Part shown: positions 1 through 5,669 of the stretch, piece by piece
How the letters are laid out: each line of letters begins with the position of its first letter
Position numbering within the stretch: position 1 is the stretch's first letter
Origin: Deltaproteobacteria bacterium
Lineage (GTDB): Bacteria > Desulfobacterota > Syntrophia > Syntrophales > UBA2210
Direction: 5' to 3'
Assembly (NCBI GenBank): GCA_016934695.1
Contig: JAFGSH010000101.1
Span: 1 to 8,653 of the forward strand
Length of the DNA stretch: 8,653 bases
Made by a program: the position numbers and the translations under genes
Notes under the pieces: model-generated
Database searches by the model: none
Seen by the model: only the letters and a program-made list of their open reading frames with translations
Told to the model about the DNA's origin: nothing

Positions 1-1155
1 ACGATAGAGCGGGGCTACGTCCTCACCCGCCCCTCCACCTTCGAGGCATCGAAGCGCCTGGATATCCACCTGCGATACCTGTCCGGCGCGGGGAGGAAAC
101 TGAAAAACCGGGCCCTTGTCCGGTTCCATACGGGGACCAGCGAGACGATTTCGAGGATTATATTCCCGGATCGGGAAGAGCTGGAACCGGGGGGGGCGGC
201 ATACGCGCAGGTGACCACTGAAACCCCGGTGGTGGCCATGTCGGGAGACCGGTTCGTCATCCGGAGTTATTCCCCGGTTACCACGGTCGGGGGCGGAGAG
301 ATCACGGATCCCCTCGCCAAGAAACGCCGGGGTCGTTCGGCATCCGGCGAGGCCGAGATGCTCCACCGCGGAACGGGAGAGGAGAAAACGGGCATCATAC
401 TGGAGAGGGCCGGTCTGGACGGCATATCGAGTCTGAGTCTCGCGATACGGGCCGGCCTTTCCCACGACGGAGAGGAGAAGATTCTTGAGAAGATGCTCTC
501 CGAGAAGAAGGCGCTCTTGATCGACCGCGACGAACGAAAGGTCGTCTCGTCGAGGGCATACCGTGATTTCCAGGACCGGATGCTCGCCGAAATCACGTCA
601 TATCACAAGAAGTATCCTCTGAGAGAGGGAATCCCCAGAGAGGAGCTGAGAACCACCCTTGGAGGGTTCATCGGTCCCAAGCTCTTCGGCAGGGCGTTGA
701 AAGATCTGGAAGACGAGGAAAAGATCGTCGCGGCGCAGGAGAACGTCCGGATCGCAAGCCACGCGGTGAACCTGAAAGACGAAGAAATTGAGCTCAGGGA
801 GAGGATCACCGACATATACCGGAGGGCCGCCCTGACCCCTCCCCTGACAAAGGAACTGATGGAACAATTCCCCGGAAAGAGGAAGGCGGCGACCGATGTC
901 CTGAACGTCATGCTCGGCACGAACACTCTCGTCAAGGTCAATGAGGAGTTGTACTTCCACCGGGAGGCCCTCGACCGTCTGCGGGAGGACTACCGGGCGC
1001 TCCTCGTCAGAGACGGCAAGGCCTCCCCCGCCACCTTCAAGGAATTGACAGGGCTTTCGCGCAAGTTTATCATCCCCCTTATGGAATATTTCGACAAGAC
1101 GAAACTGACCATCCGGGTCGAAAACCACCGGATGCTGAGGGAGAGGACACAGTGA
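1..1155 (+). CDS. selB: Selenocysteine-specific elongation factor SelB, C-terminal part (5' end outside window)
   Basis: SelB is the GTPase that delivers Sec-tRNA to the ribosome at UGA codons marked by a SECIS hairpin. The reading frame is open from base 1, so the gene starts upstream. 384 residues are visible, against roughly 610-640 for the family, so the G domain and most of domain 2 are missing. Visible parts (window numbering): a domain II/III segment with RFHTGTSE at 41-48; the domain III signature GDRF at 82-85 leading to a GGG turn at 97-99; then winged-helix repeats to the C-terminus, ending in LSRKF...MEYFDK, which is typical of the last SECIS-binding winged helix (about 352-366). 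An internal GTG at 211 is in frame but is not the true start, because conserved SelB sequence continues upstream of it. The stop TGA at 1153-1155 overlaps the fdhD start, which fits a shared role in making selenocysteine-containing formate dehydrogenase. No Sec-containing gene lies in the window. Confidence 0.95.
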   Translation, partial: TIERGYVLTRPSTFEASKRLDIHLRYLSGAGRKLKNRALVRFHTGTSETISRIIFPDREELEPGGAAYAQVTTETPVVAMSGDRFVIRSYSPVTTVGGGEITDPLAKKRRGRSASGEAEMLHRGTGEEKTGIILERAGLDGISSLSLAIRAGLSHDGEEKILEKMLSEKKALLIDRDERKVVSSRAYRDFQDRMLAEITSYHKKYPLREGIPREELRTTLGGFIGPKLFGRALKDLEDEEKIVAAQENVRIASHAVNLKDEEIELRERITDIYRRAALTPPLTKELMEQFPGKRKAATDVLNVMLGTNTLVKVNEELYFHREALDRLREDYRALLVRDGKASPATFKELTGLSRKFIIPLMEYFDKTKLTIRVENHRMLRERTQ

Positions 1156-1919
1156 AGAGCCCCACGGAACGGATCGAGGCAAGCCTTTACCGGGAGGGCG
1201 CGGTCTCTCACGTCTTGGAACCGGTCATCAGGGAGGAATCCGTGGAGGTATTCCTGAACGACCGGAAGGTCGCGACCATCGCCTGCACGGGGATCCATCT
1301 CGATGAGCTGGCAGTGGGGTTCCTCCGGTCGATCGGCGCCCTCAGGGTGCTTGAAGATATCGAGGCCATCACAGTATCCCCCGAAGGATCGAGGGTCGAC
1401 GTCCGAACAACGGATGCGACCCAGTCGAGACAGAGCCCTTCGGAGCTGCTCGTCCTGTCCAGCGGGACACAAACAGGGGGATCGGGAACGGGGAGAGGCC
1501 CCATTACATCCGACATCTCCATATCGGCGAAGACGGCGATCGCACTCATGGAGGAGCTTTTGACCTCATCCGAGCTCCACGAGATGACCCATGGAACCCA
1601 CTGCTCCGCCCTCGCCGACACGGAAAGGATCATTGTCTCACGGGACGACATCGGGCGGCACAACACCATCGACATGCTGGGCGGATACGCCCTCCTGGGC
1701 GGCATCGACTGCTCCGACAAGATCATCGTGAAGACGGGGAGGGTCTCCTCGGAGATCGCGCAGAAGGCGTGGACGCTGGGGGTCCCCATCATGATCTCCC
1801 ACTCGGTCCCGACCTCGGAGGCGGTCGGCATACTGAGGGACGCCGGCATCACCCTTATCGGCCACGTGAGAAACAACACATGCAAGGTATACACCAACGA
1901 AAGGCGGGTGCGGTTTTGA
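1152..1919 (+). CDS. fdhD: FdhD-family formate dehydrogenase accessory protein, lacking the usual loop cysteine
   Basis: FdhD transfers sulfur from the IscS desulfurase to the molybdenum/tungsten bis-MGD cofactor of formate dehydrogenase in the cytoplasm. This protein has 255 residues and starts at GTG 1152, overlapping the selB stop in GTGA, with AGAGG a few bases upstream. Family features: a THGTH segment (146-150, family TGG-x-H), RDDIGRHN (164-171), KTGRVSSE (family SGRxSxE), a SHSVPTSEA segment (family SAPTSLA) and a C-terminal VYTNERRVRF. The oddity is the loop that in E. coli holds CGVC and in many anaerobes SGCGxG. Here it reads SSGTQTGGSGTG (103-114), with no cysteine. The nearest cysteine is C151, in the THGTHCSAL segment. 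Membership of the family is secure from the rest of the sequence, but sulfurtransferase activity by the known mechanism is uncertain. The selB neighbourhood still argues for a role in formate dehydrogenase maturation. Confidence 0.9.
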   Translation: MKSPTERIEASLYREGAVSHVLEPVIREESVEVFLNDRKVATIACTGIHLDELAVGFLRSIGALRVLEDIEAITVSPEGSRVDVRTTDATQSRQSPSELLVLSSGTQTGGSGTGRGPITSDISISAKTAIALMEELLTSSELHEMTHGTHCSALADTERIIVSRDDIGRHNTIDMLGGYALLGGIDCSDKIIVKTGRVSSEIAQKAWTLGVPIMISHSVPTSEAVGILRDAGITLIGHVRNNTCKVYTNERRVRF

Positions 1920-2896
1920 GCATAAAGCAGGTCCACGTGAAAGACATACGGGCGGGAGACCGGGTCGAAGACCTGTTCCTCGTCACGGAAAAGAACATGG
2001 CCATATCCCAGAAGGGGAACCCCTACCTGAACCTCAAGCTCAGAGACGAAACGGGCGAGATCGACGGGAGGGTATGGGACAGGGCTGCCGAGATGAACGA
2101 CACCTTCCGGGCGGGGGATATCATCCACATCCAGTCCCAGGCGGTCAGTTTCAGGAACGTCGTGCAGCTCTCCATATCGAAGATCGCTGTCGTCGATGAC
2201 CCGGCAATTACCCCCGCTGAGTACCTGCCGTCATCCCCCTCAGACATCTCCGAGATGTTCGAGGGGCTCACGGATATCATCGGGACCGTCAGTAACCCGC
2301 ATCTCAGGGCTCTCCTCGATCTCATATTCAGCGACAAGGAGACGGCGGGGGCCTTCCGGAAGGCCCCCGCCGCAAAGAGCTTCCATCACGCGTACATAGG
2401 GGGGCTCCTCGAACACACGCTCTCTGTAACCCGTCTTCTCGACATGGTGACCCGTCACTACCGGCAGGTGAACCGCGATCTCGTCATCACGGGTGGGATC
2501 CTGCACGACATCGGGAAGATTTACGAACTCTCCTTCAACGGCACGATGGATTACACCGACGAAGGCCGGCTTGTCGGGCACATCGTCCTCACGGTGGAGT
2601 TCGTGGATGCAAAGATCGCCGAGATCGAGGGCTTCCCGCGGCAGCTTGCCCTCGAGCTTCGGCATATCCTCCTCAGCCACCACGGGACCCTGGAATTCGG
2701 CTCCCCAAAACGCCCCAAAACGGTGGAGGCTCTCATTGTAAACATTATCGATGATCTGGACGCCAAGACGAAGGCGTTCGGAGAATCGATCAGCGGCCCG
2801 AGTGAATCGAACTGGACCCCCTACCACCGGCTCCTCGAGAGGTTTATCTACAGGGGGCAGCCCCCGGACGGGGCGGGCCAGGAAGGAGAGGAATGA
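1916..2896 (+). CDS. OB-fold plus HD-domain phosphohydrolase of the YhaM 3'-5' exoribonuclease family
   Basis: The 326-residue product resembles Bacillus YhaM (about 314 residues), a metal-dependent 3'-5' exoribonuclease. Residues 1-100 form an OB-fold nucleic-acid-binding module (KDIRAGDRVEDLFLV, then GNPYLNLKLRDETGEIDGRV). Residues about 150-300 are the HD domain: HHAYIGGLLEHT with H157, H158 and H167; LHDIGK with the HD pair at 196-197; H221; LSHHG with H254-H255; and a DDLDAK segment with D278-D281. I chose the TTG at 1916, which overlaps the fdhD stop in TTGA, because family members begin about ten residues before KDI. AAGG at 1901-1904 is 11 bases upstream. An in-frame ATG at 1880 is the alternative. 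A perfect 30-bp palindrome lies inside the gene at residues 143-153 (see findings). The protein is probably an RNA-trimming enzyme, but nuclease activity in this clade is inferred from family membership. Confidence 0.87.
   Translation: MSIKQVHVKDIRAGDRVEDLFLVTEKNMAISQKGNPYLNLKLRDETGEIDGRVWDRAAEMNDTFRAGDIIHIQSQAVSFRNVVQLSISKIAVVDDPAITPAEYLPSSPSDISEMFEGLTDIIGTVSNPHLRALLDLIFSDKETAGAFRKAPAAKSFHHAYIGGLLEHTLSVTRLLDMVTRHYRQVNRDLVITGGILHDIGKIYELSFNGTMDYTDEGRLVGHIVLTVEFVDAKIAEIEGFPRQLALELRHILLSHHGTLEFGSPKRPKTVEALIVNIIDDLDAKTKAFGESISGPSESNWTPYHRLLERFIYRGQPPDGAGQEGEE
2343..2372. repeat. Perfect 30-bp GC-rich palindrome inside the YhaM-like gene
   Basis: The 15 bases 2343-2357 (beginning CGGCGGGGG and ending CTTCC) are the exact reverse complement of 2358-2372. 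In RNA this would fold as a 13-bp stem with a CCGG loop. It encodes AGAFRKAPAA, in frame, just before the HHAY motif, and the APAAK part is conserved in the family. A 15-base arm is far longer than chance predicts (about 8653/4^15 at even base composition, somewhat more at this GC content). Its function, if any, is unknown. Confidence 0.9.
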
Positions 2897-2902
2897 GGGT
2901 GG

Positions 2903-3595
2903 CTAGGACCCCCGGGGACCGAATATGGCGGTCCCGATCCTCACGATGGTCGCCCCCTCCTCCACGGCGACGGGGTAATCCCCCGACATCCCCATGGAGA
3001 GCTCGCGCAGATCGACGCCGGGGATCTCCTCCGCGGCGATCCGGTCTTGCAACCCCCGCAGGGCCACGAAGTACGGCCGGGCGTCCTCCGGATCATCGAA
3101 CCAGGGGGGCATCGTCATCAGTCCCCGGATTGCGAGATTGCCGAGGGATGCAATCTCCCTGACCAGGGCCGGGGCCTCCTCCGCGCGGACTCCGCTCTTG
3201 CTCTCCTCGCCGCTCACGTTCACCTCGACGAGGATGTCCGTTACGCGTCCGACGGCAGCCGACCGCCTGTCGAGCTCCGCGGCCAGCCCCATCCGGTCGA
3301 CGGAGTGGATCATGTCAAAGAGCCTGACGGCGTACTTCGCCTTGTTGGACTGGAGGTGACCGATCATGTGCCACTTCACATCCACATCCATCGTCTCGAT
3401 CTTCCGCTTCGCCTCCTGGACGTAGTTCTCACCCATGATATCCACCCCGGCCTCGATCGCCTCGAGGATTCGGTCGTCATCCACCGTCTTGGTGACGGCC
3501 ATCAGCCTGACCGCGGAAGGGTCTCGTCCCGATCTCAAGGCCGCCTCGGCGATACGTTCCCGTATTCTCCGTATGTTATCTCTTACTGCCGACAT
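2903..3595 (-). CDS. yggS: YggS/PLPBP family pyridoxal phosphate homeostasis protein
   Basis: This family binds pyridoxal 5'-phosphate on a lysine in an alanine-racemase-like barrel and keeps vitamin B6 and amino-acid pools balanced. No catalytic reaction is established for it. The protein has 230 residues, a normal length. Motifs: VTKT with the PLP lysine at K36; GENYVQEA; WHMIGHLQSNK; HSVDR; VEVNVSGEESKSG; RGLMTMPP; LSMGMSGDY; and RIGTAIFGPR at the C-terminus. The start ATG at 3595-3593 has GGGAG eight bases upstream. It is the last gene of the leftward yjbQ-maf-yggS operon and begins 13 bp after the maf stop. Its stop is separated by 6 bp from that of the convergent HD gene, with no obvious terminator in the gap. 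Confidence 0.95.
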   Translation of the reverse strand: MSAVRDNIRRIRERIAEAALRSGRDPSAVRLMAVTKTVDDDRILEAIEAGVDIMGENYVQEAKRKIETMDVDVKWHMIGHLQSNKAKYAVRLFDMIHSVDRMGLAAELDRRSAAVGRVTDILVEVNVSGEESKSGVRAEEAPALVREIASLGNLAIRGLMTMPPWFDDPEDARPYFVALRGLQDRIAAEEIPGVDLRELSMGMSGDYPVAVEEGATIVRIGTAIFGPRGS

Positions 3596-3608
3596 GCCGA
3601 TTCTCCCT

Positions 3609-4196
3609 TCAAATCAACTTCAGCGCCCCGGCCTTCTCCATCGCGGTGACCACCTCGCACAGGGGAAGTCCGATCACGTTGGTGTACGAGCCACGGATCT
3701 CCCTGATGAAGAAGGAGGCCTTCCCCTGGACTGCGTATCCCCCCGCCTTGTCGTACGGTTCGTCCGTCGCCGTGTACCACGCCATCTCATCCTCGGAGAT
3801 CTCCTTGAACAGGACGCCGGAGCGGACGGACTCGTTGGCGATGACGCCCTCACCTTCTTTCACGAGGGCGAATCCCGTGATGACCGTGTGCTCCCGGCCG
3901 CTGAGCATGCCGAGCATCCTCCTGGCCTCCGCGGGGGTCGCTGGCTTCCCCAGTACCTTTCCGTCTATGACCACGACGGTATCCGCCCCCAGGACCCACC
4001 TCCCCGGATGCACGCGGGACACCGCAAGGGCCTTCTCCCGCGAGAGTCTCAGGACGTGGTCTTCCGGGGCCTCTCTGTCCAGCGGTGTCTCGTCGATATC
4101 ACTCGGAATGATCTCGAAATCCGGTATCAGCGCGCCGAGCAACTCCCTGCGGCGGGGGGAGGCCGATGCCAGGATAAATGACGCCTGCATGTTCAT
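3609..4196 (-). CDS. maf: Maf-type nucleoside triphosphate pyrophosphatase (dTTP/UTP, YhdE-like)
   Basis: Maf proteins hydrolyse non-canonical or excess nucleoside triphosphates to monophosphates and are linked to septum control. The call rests on the N-terminal FILASASPRRRELL, SDIDET, the GADTVVVIDGKVLGKP block, SGREHTVITG, and EPYDKAGGYAVQG followed by GSYTNVIGLPL. The YDKAGGYAVQG form matches the YhdE/B. subtilis Maf branch (dTTP/UTP) rather than the YceF branch (7-methyl-GTP). The start is ambiguous. AAGGAG at about 4214-4208 lies 11 bases before the ATG at 4196, which I chose (195 residues). The ATG at 4205 lies only two bases after that motif, and GTG 4220 has no ribosome binding site. 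It is the middle gene of the yjbQ-maf-yggS operon. Confidence 0.93.
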   Translation of the reverse strand: MNMQASFILASASPRRRELLGALIPDFEIIPSDIDETPLDREAPEDHVLRLSREKALAVSRVHPGRWVLGADTVVVIDGKVLGKPATPAEARRMLGMLSGREHTVITGFALVKEGEGVIANESVRSGVLFKEISEDEMAWYTATDEPYDKAGGYAVQGKASFFIREIRGSYTNVIGLPLCEVVTAMEKAGALKLI

Positions 4197-4244
4197 AGTG
4201 CTCATATCTCCTTGTTGCACAGGGGGAGGAACTCGGTCGAGTGT

Positions 4245-4646
4245 TCAGACAGCATCGGGAATACATCTGACCATAACCCTCCTCGTCCGGGGGCCGTCGA
4301 ATTCACAGAAAAAGATCGACTGCCAGGTTCCCAAGACAAGATCGCCCCCCTCTACCAGGATGACCTCCGAGGGGCCGAAGAGGGACGCCTTGATGTGCGC
4401 GGCGGAATTCCCCTCGATATGCCGGTAATGATCATCGAGGGGAACCATCTTGTCCAGCTCAGCGAGGATGTCTCTCGGCACTTCGGGATCCGCGTTCTCG
4501 TTGATGGTGACCGCCGCGGTGGTGTGGGGCACAAACAGACGGCACACGCCGCTCTTCACCCCGCTCTTTTCCAGGATGGCGCTCACCTCCCGGGTAATAT
4601 CGATCATCTCGAATCTCGCGTGGGTTCTTACGGTAAATTGTTCCAT
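4245..4646 (-). CDS. yjbQ: YjbQ (UPF0047) family protein, putative secondary thiamine-phosphate synthase
   Basis: This is a small beta-barrel family (about 130-140 residues). Some members show weak thiamine-phosphate synthase activity when overproduced, but the physiological role is unsettled. This protein has 133 residues. Visible signatures: VPHTTAAVTINENADP (39-54), DDHYRHIEGNSAAHIKAS (71-88) with H73, H76 and H84 as likely metal or active-site ligands together with H41, and LGTWQSIFFCEFDGPR (105-120). I start it at ATG 4646 because GGAGGA lies just upstream (4656-4651) and the family begins here. An upstream in-frame ATG at 4715 would add 23 residues with no family similarity. It is the first gene of the leftward operon and is divergent from the Crp-like gene. 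Confidence 0.9.
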   Translation of the reverse strand: MEQFTVRTHARFEMIDITREVSAILEKSGVKSGVCRLFVPHTTAAVTINENADPEVPRDILAELDKMVPLDDHYRHIEGNSAAHIKASLFGPSEVILVEGGDLVLGTWQSIFFCEFDGPRTRRVMVRCIPDAV

Positions 4647-4667
4647 ATCGTCCTCCACACCGTCAGA

Positions 4668-4690
4668 GGGGCCGGGCGGATCGCGGCCCC
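4668..4690 (-). promoter_or_regulatory. GC hairpin in the yjbQ leader
   Basis: GGGGCCG (4668-4674) and CGGCCCC (4684-4690) are perfect 7-bp arms around a 9-base loop. On the - strand transcript the hairpin ends about 12 bases before the yjbQ ribosome binding site (4656-4651). It has no U-run, so it is not a terminator. It may stabilise the mRNA or modulate initiation, or it may be a chance product of high GC content. Confidence 0.4.
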
Positions 4691-4720
4691 GGATGATGCG
4701 CCCCGACTGCAACATATTCT

Positions 4721-4749
4721 TTGACTTATTATACAGTATTGTCTATACT
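4721..4749 (+). promoter_or_regulatory. Sigma-70-type promoter of the Crp-like regulator gene
   Basis: TTGACT (4721-4726) and TATACT (4744-4749) are separated by exactly 17 bases, in the AT-rich gap between divergent genes. Transcription would start near 4756 and leave a leader of about 80 bases. An inverted repeat AGTAT-N5-ATACT (4735-4749) overlaps the -10 element and could be an operator. Confidence 0.65.
4728..4733 (-). promoter_or_regulatory. Possible -10 element of a divergent promoter for yjbQ-maf-yggS
   Basis: Read on the - strand these bases are a perfect TATAAT. Transcription from it would start near 4721 and give a leader of about 75 bases to the yjbQ ATG at 4646. No good -35 hexamer lies at the right distance upstream, so the element is weakly supported. 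It overlaps the spacer of the forward promoter and would compete with it. Confidence 0.35.
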
Positions 4750-4837
4750 TTACGTATCGCATCTCCACAGAACCCGACCCTCACCCGGAAGAGAGACGCA
4801 TGATTCTTTCACGGAAAGGGTCCCCGAAAGGACGACC

Positions 4838-5542
4838 ATGAAACCCGAAGACTTTTTAGAGAGGATATCCCTGTTCCAGTCACTCAAACACGACGACAGG
4901 GCATGCCTGGCCGCCGCTCTCAAACGCCGTTCTCTCAAGAAAGGGGAGGCCCTCTTCCGCAAGGGTGACGAGGGAACATCACTGTACATCGTCAAATCGG
5001 GGAGTGTCAAGGTTGTTCTTCCTTCTGAGATGGGGGATGAGGTTGCGGCGGCGATCCTGGCCGAGGGAGACTTCTTCGGCGAGATGGCCCTCCTGGACGG
5101 CATGCCCCGTTCGGCCGATGTGGTGGCACTCGAACCTTCCGAACTGCTGGCCCTGAATCAGAAGGATTTCCTGGCATTCCTGACGGGGAACGAGGGGGCC
5201 ATCCTGGCGATCTTCTCCTACCTCTCTCTGCGTCTGCGCAGGACGGATGAGCTCCTCGAAGATGCCCATTTTCTCAACATCCCGACGAGATTCGCCCGTC
5301 GGCTCGTCGAACTGGCCAGAAAACACGGCCGCCGGAAGACGGAGGAAGGACCGATAGAGATCGACCTGCACCTGACCCAGAAGGATCTTGCCAGTATCGT
5401 GGGAACGACGCGGGAAAGCATCAACAAAGAGTTACGGACCCTGCGCGAGAAGGGACTGGTCAACACCGAGGGGAACACCCTGCAGATCATCGATCTGGAA
5501 CGCCTCGAGAAACGAGCCCGTCTGCATGCACCCGCCATGTGA
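4838..5542 (+). CDS. Crp/Fnr-family transcriptional regulator with cyclic-nucleotide-binding domain
   Basis: The 234-residue protein has the CRP layout. An N-terminal cNMP-binding beta-roll (about 12-115) is followed by the dimer helix (about 118-145) and a C-terminal winged helix. The phosphate-binding cassette reads FFGEMALLDGMPRSADV, with E82, R91 and S92 matching E. coli CRP E72, R82 and S83. In the dimer helix T136 matches CRP T127, but S128 is replaced by D137. The helix-turn-helix (179-200, LTQKDLASIVGTTRESINKE) keeps the Arg-Glu pair (R192, E193) that reads TGTGA in CRP, and CRP R185 becomes K197. No cluster of N-terminal cysteines is present, so it is not an Fnr-type iron-sulfur sensor. 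The start ATG 4838 has AAAGGA upstream. A perfect TGTGA-N6-TCACA site overlaps its stop codon, just before the pilus operon. The ligand (cAMP or another nucleotide) is not shown by the sequence. Confidence 0.92.
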   Translation: MKPEDFLERISLFQSLKHDDRACLAAALKRRSLKKGEALFRKGDEGTSLYIVKSGSVKVVLPSEMGDEVAAAILAEGDFFGEMALLDGMPRSADVVALEPSELLALNQKDFLAFLTGNEGAILAIFSYLSLRLRRTDELLEDAHFLNIPTRFARRLVELARKHGRRKTEEGPIEIDLHLTQKDLASIVGTTRESINKELRTLREKGLVNTEGNTLQIIDLERLEKRARLHAPAM

Positions 5543-5553
5543 TACGCTTCACA
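5538..5553. promoter_or_regulatory. Candidate Crp-type operator, TGTGA-N6-TCACA
   Basis: TGTGATACGCTTCACA is a perfect match to the core CRP half-sites with the canonical 6-bp spacer. It overlaps the TGA stop (5540-5542) of the Crp-like gene. Its centre (5545.5) lies about 64 bp upstream of the predicted pilD start site, close to a class I activator position. A chance match to ten fixed bases in this window is below about 1 in 100. Binding is inferred. Confidence 0.6.
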
Positions 5554-5561
5554 CCAAAGAG

Positions 5562-5575
5562 ATGAAGCGCTTCAT
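5562..5575. promoter_or_regulatory. 14-bp palindrome, possible second weaker Crp-type site
   Basis: ATGAAGCGCTTCAT is its own reverse complement. Aligned on its centre (5568.5), it keeps TGA-N6-TCA with the same spacing as the perfect site 23 bp upstream, and matches 6 of the 10 core bases. It abuts the predicted -35 of pilD at about -41.5, a class II-like position. It is not followed by a T-run, so it is unlikely to be a terminator. Confidence 0.4.
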
Positions 5576-5603
5576 TGCGTTCACCACTAATCTTTAGTAT
5601 AGA
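5575..5603 (+). promoter_or_regulatory. Predicted promoter of the pilD-fimT-pilV-pilW-pilX operon
   Basis: TTGCGT (5575-5580) and TATAGA (5598-5603) are spaced by 17 bases. GATAAT at 5602-5607 is an alternative -10. The predicted start is near 5610, about 60 bases before the pilD ATG. The -35 is moderate, as expected for an activator-dependent promoter. No sigma-54 type -24/-12 pair (GG/GC spaced by 10) stands out in this gap. Confidence 0.45.
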
Positions 5604-5607
5604 TAAT

Positions 5608-5621
5608 GCAAACCGGTTTGC
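5608..5621. repeat. 14-bp perfect palindrome at the predicted pilD transcription start
   Basis: GCAAACCGGTTTGC is a perfect palindrome at the predicted start site. The position suits a repressor operator, or a short hairpin at the 5' end of the mRNA. It does not resemble the Crp half-site, so any binding protein would be a different one. Confidence 0.45.
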
Positions 5622-5623
5622 CC

Positions 5624-5648
5624 ATCAGGGAAATCAAGTTTTTCTGAT
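5624..5648 (+). promoter_or_regulatory. 10-bp hairpin in the pilD leader
   Basis: ATCAGGGAAA (5624-5633) pairs with TTTTTCTGAT (5639-5648) around the loop TCAAG, using two G-U pairs. It lies about 20 bases before the pilD start, which has only a weak ribosome binding site (GGCAGG at about 5655-5660). It could affect translation or RNA stability. It matches no riboswitch consensus that I know. Confidence 0.4.
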
Positions 5649-5669
5649 AAATAACGGCAGGTTGTACCA

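Noticed and set aside
1917..1919. Selenocysteine readthrough of the fdhD TGA, considered because selB is adjacent
   Set aside because: FdhD ends here normally, no SECIS-like hairpin follows, and the next gene starts in another frame with its own ribosome binding site.
1208..2128. 306-codon open frame on the - strand opposite fdhD and the HD gene
   Set aside because: Its product resembles no family I know, and the + strand frames here encode clearly conserved proteins. Long antisense frames are common at this GC content.
2853..2865. GGGGGCAGCCCCC hairpin near the end of the HD gene
   Set aside because: Short, inside coding sequence and without a T-run. It is likely a by-product of GC-rich codons.
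2915..2935. Hairpin with 7-bp arms (GGGACCG / CGGTCCC) near the convergent gene ends
   Set aside because: It lies within the yggS coding end over the conserved IGTAIFG motif and has no T-run on either strand, so I do not call it a terminator.
3435..4181. 248-codon open frame on the + strand opposite yggS and maf
   Set aside because: It is antisense to two well-recognised genes, has no ribosome binding site and shows no recognisable motifs.
4197..4220. Longer maf from GTG 4220
   Set aside because: No ribosome binding site precedes it, and the AAGGAG motif lies downstream of it, better placed for the ATG at 4196.
4647..4715. Longer yjbQ from the ATG at 4715
   Set aside because: The extra 23 residues do not fit the family, and a strong GGAGGA precedes the ATG at 4646.
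4647..4722. TPP riboswitch in front of yjbQ, considered because of the thiamine link
   Set aside because: The leader is only about 75 bases and lacks the CUGAGA core.
5604..5650. Possible cyclic-dinucleotide (GEMM) riboswitch before pilD, suggested by GGGCAAACC on the - strand
   Set aside because: The match is on the wrong strand for pilD, and the GEMM core with its GAAA tetraloop receptor region is absent.
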